Shown: positions 21,101-36,100 of the stretch, in pieces
Numbering within the stretch: the stretch's first letter is position 1
How the letters are laid out: each line of letters opens with the position of its first letter
Assembly: GCA_014706295.1 (NCBI GenBank)
Contig: JACSVZ010000007.1
Coordinates: 62,508,441 to 62,572,440, forward strand
Source: Lycocorax pyrrhopterus obiensis
Taxonomy: Eukaryota > Chordata > Aves > Passeriformes > Paradisaeidae
Length of the DNA stretch: 64,000 nucleotides
Direction: 5' to 3'
The notes under the pieces: generated by a model
What the model saw: the letters and a program-made list of their open reading frames with translations, nothing else
The model's database searches: none
What the model was told of the DNA's origin: nothing
Made by a program: the position numbers and the translations under genes

Positions 21101-24100
21101 TGACACAAATTTGTTCTGTTTGCACTCTGAATTGCTTCTGTTTCATGCTGAAATAGATGTGTGTGTGTGGTTAGTGGAGAAACACCATTTGACTGGGGTC
21201 TTGGAGCAGAAAATTAAAAAAAGCTGCTGGAGACTGTAAATGGAATTTAACCTCCAGCACTAGGAAGTGGCTGGTCAGATCCCATCCCAGGTAAATTCCC
21301 AGTGTGGTTAGATGTTTCCCAGGATGGGTTTTCACACCAGCATGACCTGTGAGTGAACCTGCAGCTTTTCAGTAGGGCTTTATAGTCCTAATTTGTTTAA
21401 GGCTGGTTTGATAACAAGGTCACACCATCAGCTGTGTGAGCACGCGTTTCTGCAGTCCGTGGTATTTTCTGGAAGTACTTGGAATAGCCTAAGACTGGCC
21501 TGCTTTGCTTAACTTGTGGAATTTGGTTGCATCAGAACATCCAGTCATTTGGTTGTGTGTAGTTATGGATCTCGGTGTCCTCAAGGGACTTTGGAAAACA
21601 AGAGTTGCATTTGGGGGATAATTTGCTGCTGCTCGTCCTTCCTGGAATTTCCTGTATGGATTTTTTTTTTTTATTGGAGTATTTCTTAATGGCTCTGAAT
21701 AGTGGTGGAGAGATTTTGGGTAAATGTTCAAGTGTCCAAGGCCAGGTTGGAGGGGGCTTGGAGCAGCCTGGAACAGTGGAAGGGGGGGTGGAATGGGATG
21801 AGCTTTGAGGTCCCTTCCAACCCAAACCATTCATGGGGCTTGGCTTTTTGTGTTTTTCATTCCAAGTGCCCCAAACAGAGTTTTTACTGATCCTTGGTTC
21901 TGCAGAGGGGAACAAAAGGGTGGTTGATGTAAACTGATGTAAATCCATCCTTGTTGAACGCTGTTGTTTGGCAGCTGAGCTGGAAGGCCACGGATGTGCC
22001 GGGCCCAGCACCCTCGGCCGGCCGCTCCCGCGGGATGAATAGCGGGATGTCTGTCCTCCTCGATGATCAAACATGACCTTGTGCAGCAATTCTAAAGCTG
22101 GCTTGTTTGGGGTTTTCCAAGCAGGATTGTGAGCAGCGCCACAGTGGCTTTCTTTAAAAGTAAGCACAAGGGACAAGGAATGTGCCAAATTAATGGCAGA
22201 AACTGCCTGTAAACAAGAGACACATTTTTATTGAATATCATGAAAATTTCATTTTTCCTGGAGTCACTTGCTCAGTCTCTCTTCTCTTGAGATTATTATC
22301 ATTATTTTTTAATCTCCTGCACCAAATAAAGGCATTAACTTAGAAGAAACCTGCAGTGTTTTGCCACTGTTTGCTGCTGGAAAATAGTGAGCCGTGAAAT
22401 TGGGTTGTGGCACACACAGACCCTTTGCTCAAATGCAATTTAAACAACAAAAAGATTTGTTTTACTTTCTTTTTGTTTTCTTTTTTTGAAGGTTGCCATG
22501 AAAGTGTGACTCTGTCCAGTTTCAATCAGGCTTCAACCCTGCTTGTGTGGTCTCTGCCTTGTTCTCAGAGCTCTGGATTATAATTCCTGGTGCAGCCAAA
22601 GGCTGTTGAGAACCTGTATTTGATGCTTAGAAAAGAATTCTCAATGTCATTCTAATCTCTCAGATAATGAAAGTTTATCAGTTAAAGTGTTTTACTGCTT
22701 AAGTCAACAGGTTAAGAGCAGAGTATTAAAGCTTTTCTTTGATACCAAAGAACAGTTATGGCTGTGACAGCTTTTAATCACATATTCCCATCTTTATAAA
22801 AATATGTTTTGGCAGCTGCAGACCAATTAGATTTGGCCATCCCTGACTCAGCACTTCTGTCTCTGGTGAATATACGTTGCTTCCACATATAAATGACCAT
22901 AAAACATCTGTCACGTTGGGGGATTCCACTCTGCAGATCAAAGCCTTCTGGTCAGCAGTGTTTGCTGTAGCCATGCCTGGACTTTGTGTGCTCTTTTTCC
23001 CATGTGAAGGGTGTTTGGAATGACATCAAACCAGTGCTCTTGAGTTTTTTCTTATTGCTGTGGAGATCCTCTTCTGGGAAATGGCACGCTTTTCTTGCAG
23101 GATGCAGTCAGTAGGATTTCTCTTTTGAGAACTAAGATGCTCAGTGGCTTGTTGACGCCCTCTGTGAGGATATTCAGGAGTGGAAGGTGAAACCTTTGCG
23201 TCTCCATTTGTAATGTTTGTAATAGCTTCTTTTATTAAGGATTTGGTTTTTGATGTGGAATGTTCCAAGCTCTTTGGCTTTAAATATTACATCCTGTCAC
23301 TCATGCTGCTTCTTACCAGGAACTGTAGTGACAAGACAAGGAGTCATGGGTTCAAAGTGAAAGAAGGGAAATTTAGGTTGGATATATGGAAGGAATTCTT
23401 GGCTGGGAGGGTGGGCAGGCCCTGGCACAGGGTGCCCAGAGAAGCTGTGGCTGCCTCTGGATCCCTGGAAGTGTCCAAGGCCAGGTGGGACAGGCGTGGA
23501 GAAACCTGGGATGGTGGAAGGTGGCAGGGATGGAACTGGATGATCTTTAACGTTCCTTCCAGCCCAAACCACTCTGGAATTCTGTGGTTTCTGTTAACGG
23601 GAAGTTACGTGGTGGGAGTAGTGTTTCCCCTATGGTTATTTCTCCCCGTCTCTTACTTTGAGGAGCAGGCAGTCTCCAAAATCTTTAAAATAAGGTCTAA
23701 TTTCTTCTCAATGTGAGATATCCATTAAGAGGAAGCAAACAGTGCAGGTCACACACCACCCACCCCTGAACAGCAGAGACCTGAGAGGGAAGAACAGATC
23801 AAAAATCAGAACATTTGCCTGCCAGGATCTCCTTCCTTTCTCTCCAGAAGATGCAACGGTCATTTTCATTGCCAATATTCGGATAGCTTGGAAAGCATCC
23901 AGGATTTCTGGGATGAGTGGCTGAGCCCCAGTTCTGTCAGAGAGGTGCGTGGTAGAAGCTCACAGATCATCCCTGTCAGAGGGCAGCTCTTCCTGTCAGC
24001 AAGGCCGTGACGGAGTTTGGCAGCGCATTCCGCTGACGCCAGCAGCTGTCCGTCCTCATTCCAGCTGGAAAAACAACCTTCCCTGCTACCTTTAGCCGTG

Positions 24101-27100
24101 TTTGGCACCTGCTGCTTGCTTAGAGCTGGGAGTGAAGAGGAGAGGCAGCATCAGCCCACGGTGGTTCCAGTTCAGAACGATGCAGAGCGGGTACATCTCC
24201 ATATTCATGAAGTTGTTCTTCAGCTCAAGGCAATCCCGATGCCTTGTGGTTGAGATTGCCAAGGCTTTTCGCAAGGACATGGAGTGATAAGATGTGGGGG
24301 AATGGCTTCACACTGACAGAGGGCAGGGTTAGATGGAATATTGGGATTAAATTCTTGGCTGGGAGGATGGTGAGGCCCTGGCACAGGGTTCCCAGGGAAG
24401 CTGTGGCTGCCGCATCCCTGGAAGTGTCCAAGGTCAGGTTGGAAGGGCCTTGGAGCAACCTGGGACAGTGGGAGGTGTCCCTGTCCATGGCAGGGAATGG
24501 AATGAGTTGGTTGTTAAATTCCCTTCCAACCCAAGCTATTCTGGGATTCTGTGGCTTCCTCACACTTTGCCATTTCATTAGGTGTTTGGATTTTAAATTT
24601 TTCAAAGAAGGTAGAAGAGTTCTTTCCCAGTTTCTGAGGGATTCTTAGCAGTAAGAGCACTCAGCAAGGTTTGGTGGACACAGCAGCCTTTGATTTGGGG
24701 AGTTATGCTCGTCCCAAATCCATTCTGGATTTCCAATAAAAAATCACATCTGGGGGCTGGATAAACTCTTCCTTCCTAGATGGACAAAAATTTGTGAGTT
24801 TGGCACAGAGAGGTTTCTGTTCTGCTCTTCAGCTTTCTAAATTCTTTCACCCAAGTGTTGGAGTGATTCATTTCATCCAGCTCAGTGGGTATTGTCAGCA
24901 GGGTCCTCCTCAGCCAAAGCTTACCTTTTTCCATGACGGATGGAAAACACCATTTGGAGAAGCTGCAGCTTGGCTGTATCTCTGGAGCTTGAGTGAAAGA
25001 GCACATGAGAGGATGAGCAACAGAATTGCTTCCAGGATTGTCCTCTTCCAGTACTTTCCCCTAGTCCCTTATCCTGTGTGTTGCTCTGTGTGTTTCTACT
25101 GACTTCTGTTCTCCTAAAGATAGTAAAAAGATCACACAAATTTAGTCAGGGATGCCCTCAGAACACCCCAGTCCTGGTGTTCAAAACTGCTGCATTATTG
25201 ATCCTTCAAAATGGCATCTTTAATGCCAGATTTGATATCTTGGCACGTTGGAATTACTCCTCCCCCAAGTGTATTTTTGTGTCTTCTGCATGAATATAGT
25301 GTCTGGGAGGCTCATGTTTTCATAGAGATGAGGAAGATTTGGCTGGAGAAAGAATGTCTGAAAAAAGAAAGCTGAATGAACCATATTTTCAGCTCAGTGT
25401 GAAGAAGCTGGATTTGTAGCGGGTTTGAAACGTGAATTTTGAGACATTCCAGAAAGGCAAATGCTGCTTCTCTTCAGAGTGAAGAGGTTATTGCAGGGGG
25501 ACTCTGTTGTCTTATTGATAAGAAATCATTCCTCAGGGGATTTTTTTTGAGTAGCTTTGTCTTGTGCAGCATTAAAGGCGTAACTTCTTCTTACATTTGA
25601 GGGGATGGTCCCCCCCAAAAAGCTGTATTTATAATGATCCCCCCCAAAAAGCTGTATTTTTGTCCTGTTCTCAGCTCCGTGTGTGATTCTTTGCTGATCA
25701 TTGCTGTTGAAACAATAAAGAATTGAGTTATGTTTTCCTTAACTTGCTGTTTAACATACAGACACGCAAGATCAGAGTTGAATTATAAACATCAGGCTCC
25801 CAAAGATATTTGGGGGATTTAGTCATGAATCCCAAGGGGAGATAAGTGGTAAAATCTCTTGTGGAGGCACAGAGATGCAAACATGGTCGGTAAAAAGAAT
25901 AAAGGGGGGGCCATAACATCTTTTATGGGTGTATTTTCTCGTGATAAAACTAAAAGAATTAAAATTTGACAGGAGGCAGTGCCTGGTGGGTGCTCATTGC
26001 TCTCAGTGATGGAACAGCTTCAGGTATTTGTGTTTTATTTATGAGGGGTTGGGAAACAACAGCAGCTGAAATTTTGAAGCATTTGGTCTACAGTGAGTAA
26101 AGGGAGAGTATTTGATGAGTCCCTTGTAGATATTCACAGCCCAGACCCCAGACAGTCCCCAGGGTGAGCAGTTTCTGATAAAACCATTTTGTTTTCTCAG
26201 GCATGTGTGTGATTAAATTTAAAGCACTGGTTGAGCTCTGATCCTCTGCTTCTTGGTGAATTATGAAGAGGCAGGAATAACTTCTGGATTAACACAGAGC
26301 CTTCTAAACTTTGCCATACAATTCCTGTCCTGACAGTCTTGTTTTTAAATTTGGCTCATGGTATCAAACTGGACAAAGGGATTTCTGAGGATGGATAAGG
26401 AGATCTCGATTTTTTGGTTTCATGATCCATCAAGCAGCCGCCTGTTCAGGGCACATGAACGTGGATTTTTCCTTTTTCTCATCCCGTGGGTGTTGAGGTT
26501 TGTGTAAATCCTGCAGTGGGATGTCTTCAGTACGGACTGACTGTGCTGGCTCGAGGCAGCTCCAGGAGGGATGGAGGAGGAGGACAGGCTGTGGCTCTGT
26601 TCCATGAAAGCATTCTGTGAAATTCCCCATCCCTGGAAGTGTTCAAGGCCAGGTTGGAGCAACCTTGTAGTGGAAGTGTCCCTGCTCACAGCAGTGGGGT
26701 GGAACGAGGTGGTGTTTAAGGTCCCTTCCAACCCAAACCATTCCATGATTTTATAAGGAGCTTTCCCTGTGTGCTTTGTTGTGCTTCCTCGAGCGGAGCC
26801 GAGGGATGGTTTTGGGAACAGGGAAGCAGCCAGGCTGTGCAGAGTCTCTACCACGGTTTCCTCTGGCTCTCTCAAGCACATTCCTTCGTGGTGTCTGGCT
26901 CGGGAAGGCTGCTCCATGGAAAATGCACACAGCTGCTGGAGGGAGAGGATTACATTCGTTGGAGATGGGAGCAGTGGGAGAGCGGAGTGTCCAGCCTGGG
27001 ATGGAGGGACGGGCCCTCCCCAGGGATCAAGCAAAGGTGAATTTTAAACCCTATAGAAACAGGATAGAGAAACTAGGGTATAAATAGACAAGAGGAATGA

Positions 27101-30100
27101 GGCAAGATGGAAAACGTTCTCAAGTGTGTTAAAATTTAAAAATACTGCTTTTGAAATTCCACTTAAATCGTCAGGCCAGATTTACCAGAATATTCTAATT
27201 ATTTAATAACATATTTTACTTGAGAGCACGGTTTTGGTTCATCTTTCAAAGTAAAGTGAGGAAGTCACTGGCCAATGATTGAAATCAGGTGACTGAAGTG
27301 AAACTGGTGCTTGATCACTGTAGGTGAAATGGTAGAAAAAAGATTCTTATTTTCCAATGACATCTTGACAAAGTCTTGTTTTCAGGTGACATCATTTACA
27401 TGAGTTAATTGGTTAAAATTAAGAAAACAATAATTAAAAAAATCAGACCAGTTTTTTTCCTCTGTTCTGGCTAAAAATAAAGTGTGAGAGGATGAGATAA
27501 TTTGCAGGATTTTCAGTTATCATCTGTAATGAAATGGCAGCATATTTCCTCTTTAATTCATCAGCAGAAGTGCAAAACCTCTTTTCTCTGTAACCTTTCT
27601 CATGTACCAGCACATTTAGAACTTCGATTTTTCCTCACTAAAAAACCTACTGAAATGTCATTTCTGTTTATCCCAACAGAATTCCAGGTTCTGATTTTGA
27701 ATTTTCTCCTGAATTAGATATATTGCTGATCGCTCTTTCATCACCATAAAATGAAGACTGTAAATAAATGCTGGGGTTTATTTTTGTAGAAACAGCTGTC
27801 CCAGTATCAGGAAGAAGCATCAAATCTTACCCATCTCCCACCCCAAGAAGGTGACAATTGATATAGTCCAGATGCAAACCAAAGCTTAATTGTAGAGCAG
27901 AAAAAGAATCTCCCAGCTCCTATTTTTAGCTAATTTTCCTTTAACTTCTTCAATTGCACAACTCCTTTTTTCGTTCTTTCTGTTCTGGTCGCTGTTTTAT
28001 TTAACAATAACAACAATAAAGAGCAAAACACTGACCTGTTTTCTTCATCAAGGCAAATTTATGGCTTGTTCCTTTTAATTTTGTAATTGTGAGTTCATCT
28101 CTGAGGAACTGAAATTTTGAGGAGGTGATTACTGAACAGCTTTGTTGGAGGTAGATTTTTCCACTTAAATCTACATTTTCCCCCTGAATCTCTTTAGAGT
28201 CTATCAGATAAATTATGATAAGGAAAAGGAGTTGATAGGGATTTTTGCCTTTGGTTTGGAGGGTTTGATATAACACTTGCAATATCAAAATTCCATTTTT
28301 TTCTCTTTAAAATGCCAGTGGTGGCTCCTCGGTTTTGCCTTTCTGAAGAGGCACATCTCACTGTGTGTTAGCTCATGGTCACAAAGCAGTAAAAAATACC
28401 TTTGTCTTTGGTAAAGAAGTAAATGATGGTCTTAAATTCATTAGTTTTTAATTATAAAAAAGCAACCCATTGCCTTTTCCTTCAGAAATTTGTTTTTTCC
28501 CTGCCTGGAAAACCAGATTATATTTTTTTTGTCAGTGAAAAGAAGACACATATATTTTCTTTCAAATATTTTGGTTGTCACATCTCTTAGTTCTTTCATC
28601 TCTAAGGAATAAATAAATTCCCCTGCAGCTGATGAAATATATAATCTTTTAATGTTACTTGGGTTTGTACTCCATAATACTGTGAGGGGTTTTTTTTCTG
28701 TCATGGTCTATGCATTCAGCATAGAATACAATAAAATTATTTTACATTTCTTCTCCCTATCTTCTGGTGAATAAACCCTTTTAAAATCCATCTTGGTTCG
28801 TAGTTTAATGTGTTTGAAGGTATATTTTCTTTTTTTTTTCTCTTTTCTTTTCCCTATTTTATACCGTGGCCTGTAAAGCTGTTGGGCATCTGTTCATTTT
28901 TAAGTATATCAGCAGCTCCATGGGCATTCTTTGATTTTCATGATCTTATGTTCAGAAATCTTTATTATTCCCCAGGAAAGTGAGCTATTTCAAGTAGCTT
29001 TTCAAACCACTGTAATGCACACAGCTGTAACTCGAAAAGGTTCTTTTCTGCTTTCGTTTTTGCTCCAGCTGAGTCAAAATTGGGGCCTTTTTCAATTTAT
29101 TTTTTTGCTCATGTGGTATTTGTTTCTCTCTGTTGCTAAACAGTACTTTTGTGCTCAGGGTCTGTTTCTAGCTTTAGCTTTTCAGTTTTACAAGGATGGT
29201 GCCAAATATTTTGTAAAAGATGATCCGCCAAGAAAATTTCAGAGGAGAATAACCAACCTCTGCTTGGAAGCACATAGCTGACTTCTTTTGTTACTTTTTC
29301 CCCCTAAATAAATGTTAAGAGGTGCATTGATCTTTGCTTTGTTACTGTTATCTTTATTGCCACGGGTCTTTGTCCTTCAATAATTATCACCAGGGATGAG
29401 AATTAAATGTTTTAGTGGCTACTGAGACCTGCAAAATCCCTTTGCTGACACAAATCCTCAGTCTGGTTTTCTGGAGAAGAAAGGGAGTTGGCCTCACGTC
29501 ATTAATGAGCTGTTAATCCCTTATTGCTTGAGTTAATTGGCCTGAGTAAGAAAGTGTCAGAAGTCTCTGAGTGAAAGGTAGGTTCTCCTCCTCCCAGTAT
29601 TCCCTGACTGAGATAAACTATCTAAATTTCACCAATTGCCAGCAAGAGTAAATACATTTAAGCCTTTTTTGCATTATAGCTGTGGTCAGGAGTGCCAGTC
29701 TGGATCTGGGATTCAGGTTTTAATGTGGGATTTATTTAAATTCTGGGACTTCTGCATGTTCTGGGTTCTGTCCTTTCGACAGGGGAAGCTGGAAGTGCTG
29801 TAAATGTGGAAATAAGGAGTGACAGCTGGGAATTTTTCATCCTGCCTTGTGCTGCTGCATGTTCTGAGGGATGAGGACTGGCAGTATCCATCTGGAGATC
29901 ACCAACAAAATCAATATTTGTCCTTGTACAATATTCAGCTCAGAAATCCAAAGTGATGGCTCTGATGCCACTACAGAATAAACTAAAATTAGCATGTAAG
30001 TCTTCATTTTGGGTTTATCCCAAAAAGCAGTGACTGCTGGTTGTAAGACATGATTCTCTTTTAGTGTCTTGAATCTATAAAGTCTCTGTTTGGGAAATAG

Positions 30101-33100
30101 TTTCTGAAAGCCTCTGTGCCTTCCACTATAAAGGAGCCTGGTACTGCTCTCCATCTCCAAAAATCCAGCTGGAAGAATGCAGGGAGAACAATTGCCTCTG
30201 GGTCTTTTCTGCTTCCTAAAAGCCACACAGCTCTGAAAATTAGGAATGGTGGTCGAGTGTCTTTTTCCAGCAGCAGAGAGTAGCCAGATGTCTGCCACAG
30301 GTGTGAGCAAACCTCCAGTGGGGAGTGCAGTGTCCCAGTGGGAGGAAGGGCTGAGGGATTTGGGATTGTTCAACCTGGAGAAGGGAAGACTCTGGGATGA
30401 CCTAATTGTGGCCTTGCAGTGCCTGAAGGAGCCAAAAAAGATGGAGAGAGACTTTGGGCAATGGCCTGGAGTGCCAGGACAAGGGGAGATGGCTTCCCAG
30501 TGCCAGAGGGCAGGGATGGATGGGATATTGGGAAGGAATTCCTGGCTGGGAGGGTGGGCAGGCCCTGTCACAGGGTGCCCAGAGAAGCTGTGGCTGCCCC
30601 TGGATCCCTGGAAGTGTCCAAGGCCAGGTTGGGCACTGGGGCTTGGAGCAGCCTGGGATAGTGGAAGGTGTCCCTGCCATGGCAGGGGATGGCACTGAAC
30701 AATCTTTAAGGTCCCTTCCATCCCACACCATTCTGGGATTTTGAGATTCTATGACAGTTGTCTCTGCCTGGCACAAATCAGCCTATCCAGTGAGATTGGC
30801 ATTAACATTTGCCAGAGTTGTCCTACTTCTTTTGGGGTTTTTTTTAAGCTTTCCTCCTTTGTTCCTCTTCCATTTTTAATCCATCCCCAGCCCTCCTGAG
30901 GTGAAGGAATATGTTCAGCATTTGTTACAGAGACGCTCTCAGCAGCAGGCACGAGGGTCTTACCCACTCTCAAACTCTCTTTAGGTTTTCTTGGGCTGGG
31001 GCTGTGGGGAATTTTGACTTGGTTTTGCTCATTTTGTCTTACACAAAAGAGGGGCAGAACCCCCAAACCAAGAACTGCACCTGGGTGGGTTTGGTACAGG
31101 CACCGTCTAGGGAGTAGAATCCACGGATTGTGTGCCATTCCTAGGAGCCTTCTGAGGGTGCTTTAGGGTGTGCTGGCCCTGGGAGAGGAACCAACACTCT
31201 CTCTACTCACTCCAAAACTGGAAAGCAGTAGTGGGAGCTGCTATTTTTGGCTGGAGCTGGGGCAGAGGAGCTCTGCAGCCACACTGGGGCCTGGACAGGT
31301 GATTCTTCCCCTTGACACCATGCTGACACCAAGGTTTGGATCTGCTCTGAGCAGATCTGGCTTGGCTCTGGCCTTTCTGCTTGGGTTAACCTGCAGATTT
31401 CTAAGGATTTCTTCATTTCGGAGAGTTTGGCTTCTTTTACAAAATGTTTTCCTAATGTACAGCACTGCGGTGTCCTCTTGTGAAGGATGGCAACTTCAGG
31501 CTCACACAGTGAAGATTAACTCTTGTTGCTGTTAAATCCAGGTTTTCTGAGTAGTTTTCTGGCTTTAACTGACATTTCAGGAATCCTCAGCTCTACAGTT
31601 GGGGTGTTAAACTGACCTGGCAAAGAGGTGGTTTTTGAGAAGAACAAACATCTCCTTTCCAGTCATTAAGAATGTATTGCTGATGCTTGTTTCATCTGCC
31701 TGATAGTTTTCCAGCTCTAGTTACAAAGCATTTTTTAAATCTGTCAGATTTAGGTAAATCACAAGAGTAAGCAAAATTGTATCATTAATTATAATAAACA
31801 CTAGGAACATTTATTTAAACTTCTGCATTAAGACGTAATTCAAATTCTGTTACAGTCCAGCAGATCACCATCCACCAAGAATTCCCTGCTTTCATGGTTT
31901 TAGGGTAGCCCAGGTGAGAGACTTTCTTGTGGTCACTTCAGTTGGGTGAGAGCACTTAACAGTGGTAGATGTGAATTCAGAGATGTAGAAAGGTGAATTC
32001 AAGGGTCTGTTTGATGGTGCTGTGAGATACAGAAGGAAAAACGCAGCCTAATGGGAGTTTCCAAACCACACAGAGCAGGTTGAGAGTTATAAAGTGTAAG
32101 AGGTCAGAAACTGGAAAGCAGAGGAGCTTCTGTTTCAGTCACAGGGCAGGAGGTCAGGTACCTTTTGAAAGGATATTCAGTAACTGGGGACAAGCAGGCA
32201 GCACTTGAGACAGCAGAACGTCGTGGCCACTGGTGAGTGAAGCTTGGCAAGGGCTGAATAAGCTGGGGAGGGATGGGAGGGCTGCCACAGGAGCTGCAAT
32301 TATGATTCAATTAAATGAAGACACGCTCCAGCAAACAGCTCCTCTGCTGAATGGGGCTGTTGATCCAAGGCTGAAGATGAGACAGTGACGTTGGGGAGAG
32401 GAGAGGATTTCACCATGGAAGTTGAAAATACTAATTTGGAGCCTGTGAGAGGGATATTGCTGAATGAATCTTCCCTTTCTCTTCCTCGGTGGTTAGGAGA
32501 AAGTGGCTGGAAAAGGACACTGAGCACAGATTCAAATGTCTGAGATTCCCCCATTTTTGACCATCTCACGTGGGTCAGTACCGTGGACCCCCTGGGCTGG
32601 AACTGTTTGGCTTGCACTCTTGAAAACAAATAAAACACGAGTGCAGAGTGCATAACTGCTTCTGAAACCAGTTTTCTGTGTTATTTCTGGTCGTTGGCTA
32701 CAGAAAATGTCCTACCCAGAGTGGTTTTTCTCAGGTGTGGTGTTTGGGTGTGCGGTGGGAAGTGTCACACACAGGGATTGCCACGGGTCTCACCTCGGCT
32801 CCCACTGTCCCACAGCAGCTGTTTGGGAAGAAAGTCAAGTCTTAATGGGAAAACCCAATGATTTTTGTGTGTAATACTACAAAACTCTCCCAACTCCCCA
32901 AAATAGTCCTACTAATGTGCTGTCACGTTAGTGGGGTGGGTGTGCTCGATCACTACAGCAGCTCAAGGGGATATTAAAAAAAAAACCCCAAAGGATGAGT
33001 ACTTGTGTTTTGTTTTATTTTGAACACCGATTCCATGTGATGTTCTGCAGTGTTAGTATTCAGCTGCTAAAATATTCTGGAAGAGCTGTGCTCAGTGGGA

Positions 33101-36100
33101 TGCTGTCACTCATCCTCTGTCAGGCTGTGGGACAGCTGAAGAGGTGACCAAAAGGCTGCTGCCAAACTCTTCTTTCTCAAGAAATACACTCTGTAAATGA
33201 GTGTATTTAAAAATTTGGCTGTGGTTCACCTCATTCAAATATATCCTTGTTCTGATCCCATTCTTGTGTGGGTCACGTTGGAGCTTTGCAATCCTTCTGC
33301 CAAAATCCTGTCGTTTTGGTTTCCATTCTATAGGGAACGTGATTTTCAGGTTGGTTTGAGCCTCCTTAAATAAAATTAGGATCAATACTAATAAAGGGCA
33401 AAAGCTCTGTCTTCCTCTTGGAGGAAGTCTTACAGCAAATGTCCTGGGAATTTGGGTTCTAATTCTGTCATGTGGAACTGGACCACGTTGCTGATGGAGG
33501 TGTGGACACCAACACTGAGTCTTTCAGCCTTTAGAGTCAAGTGAATTCTTAGGAGACTTCTTTACATATTGAAGAGATGAAGGCCAGAAGAATTAAAGAC
33601 AATAAGACATGTAACAAATTTTATCTTTCTTACAACTGAAGTATTAGATTTCAGAAGAGATCATCAAGGTTCTTTATATATATGTGTCATCTTTATGTGA
33701 TAAATGTATAGAAATGATGATTTTCTTTGTCAATAATAGCTCACGAGATACTGAACAGGTCTGGATTGCTTGGCACGCTCCCCTGGCCTCTAATTTTAAA
33801 TTGAGATTTGAAATACTGAGGAAATTTCAAGGGATGAGGAGGAGGCAGATATTTTGCTGCTGGGCTTGGAAAATGTAAATAACATGAGTAGAAGAACTGT
33901 AATTTCTTAGCCTGTAGTTCCCCCTCTGCGGTGCAGAAGTATATGAGTAAGACAGACTGAGAGATCATTAACTAATTTTTCACATCAGGGATTTTTATTT
34001 TTATCAAATGTCATTTCTAGTCAAATTTCAGGTTTGATTCACAAAACCAGTGATGTCGATGTGGTGCCTTCCTGTCTGTGACTTCCTTGATAACTGCAGA
34101 GTTCTTTTTAAAACCACCCAGAATGATTCAAACTGCAGTGACTCGTGGGAAATGAGGATGTCTTTAACTAACATGTCCCAAAGTGATCTGAGGAATCCTG
34201 ATCTGACAGTTTTCGTATCTAGGTGTGTACACGGAGAACCAGTTTTTAGCCCTCGCCTTCTTGCATTTTTAATGAGAGCAGTAATTCATTATTGATCGAG
34301 CGTTCAGCTGACAGGTGGCAAAGGGGGAAGGTGGAGCTGGGTGTACCTGTGCAAAGCTGCTGCAACCCAAGAGGAGGGAACAAAAGCCTCCGGTGACATT
34401 TGCGGGCGGGTGACGTGTCTAGGGAAGCGTTTTGGGTGATTTGCTGCGTGCTCACAATGCCAATGTCTAGACTGGAGATCTAAAACCATTCCTTATCTGT
34501 GAACATCCACACAAGGCTTTTGAGGGTCAGGGAATACTTGGGATTTTGCCTTTGGTTCTGGCACGACAGAAGTTAATGGTCACGTGTGGTCTCGGTGTCA
34601 TCAACTCAGGAATGTGTCTGGTGGAAGATTAAAGCTGTGGGACCAGAAAACATAGTGGCTCAGACAACTGGATGTGTTTAGGTCAGAAGTATCAACCCAG
34701 CAGGGACTTTCCTGTTCCAGCAGGCAAAGTTTGATGATTGAAACCCAAAATAGTCCATGTCCAAGCTATAGATTTATATACAAGAGCTTTATGGTGATAT
34801 TGGAAAGCAGCAGGACACGATTTAGTTGGAATTGTGTCGTGTGTGAGAGCTGAGAGCCAGGAATCGCAGTGATCCCCAGCCTGAACCTTCAGATCCCAGC
34901 CAAGCAGACCTTTGGCAGACTCCATCCATTCCTTCAGGCTTCAGCATGACAGTGGCAGTTACTGCTTGTGTGGAGAAGGAATATTTGTAAGGAATACGAT
35001 CCTTTCAGTACTCCAGAAGTGACGCTGATGCTCTGGAAATGGTGCAGGCGAGTTTATCTGCACAGCTGAGCTGCTCGTGGATAAAAGTGTGGGTAGTGGA
35101 GCATCCCTGGCTTCCCTGAGGCAGAGTGTGTGTCCCTGCTGGGAATATCCCTGTTTCCCATCATTGGTGTAACAGGACCAGAGCAGTCCCAAAGCTTTAT
35201 CCGGCTGGGATCCCACCTGCTCCTTCTGGATGTTGAAGGACACCAAGGACTTTGCTGTGGTCTAAAAACACCTCAGTAGGAAGGTGCTTTCAGAAGTGGT
35301 GAATGTTTCCTTTGTGGTTTGCAGATAACTCTGAGTGATTTGGTCTGCAGATGTTTGGGTCCTTTATAGGGTTGTTCAGGTTCTCTTTGAGATCAAATTG
35401 AGTCATATTTGTGTCCTTGGCCTGCATTTTGACACCCATCTCATGTCTTAGCACTGCAGGACATCAAAGGGCCGATCATTGGGTTTGGTTTGGTTTGGTT
35501 TGGTTTGGTTTGGTTTGGTTTGGTTTGGTTTTTTTCCTGGCTGGAAAGCCTTTCCCTATTTGGAAGCTTGATAAGTTTTGATAAAACTGAGGGGTTAATC
35601 CTTCAGGTTCTTGATTTCTCTGTTTTTAAGACTTCTTGTTCATACACAAGAGAAGAGTGTTTGTTCTGTAATGACTCCCTTCACAGGGTCAAATTTCCTC
35701 TACATCCTTAAGTCCAAATTGATTTAACTTAACCCAGTTTTCCCTCCATTTTCTGTAATCCACCTCTTCACCAGATTTCAGCTGTTCAAAAGACTCTGCA
35801 AGTTTGTTAGGGTAAAAATGAAACAATTGGGTTTGGATTCCTGTAACTCTTGGATGCTCAGCAAAAGGGGAATGCCACAGTGCCTAATTAAATCAGGTTG
35901 TGTGTCCAAAATAACAGTTTCGCTCTGGTGATGGTGTCTGAGTGATTTAGATCATTAAAAAGTGTTAATGGAATCCTCTCTTAAAACTTTCTATGTCTGA
36001 GGTTCCTGCAATGTCTTCTTTCAGCACTGAATTCTCAGTGTGAAGTTTGGAGCGTATCCAGAGAGGACAGTTCTGAAAAGGCTTAATTGGAGCTGCTTCT

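Noticed and set aside
29837..30721. A 294-codon minus-strand frame in intron 1
   Set aside because: Its N-terminal part is antisense CR1 3' UTR and the rest resembles nothing. It is intronic on the opposite strand.
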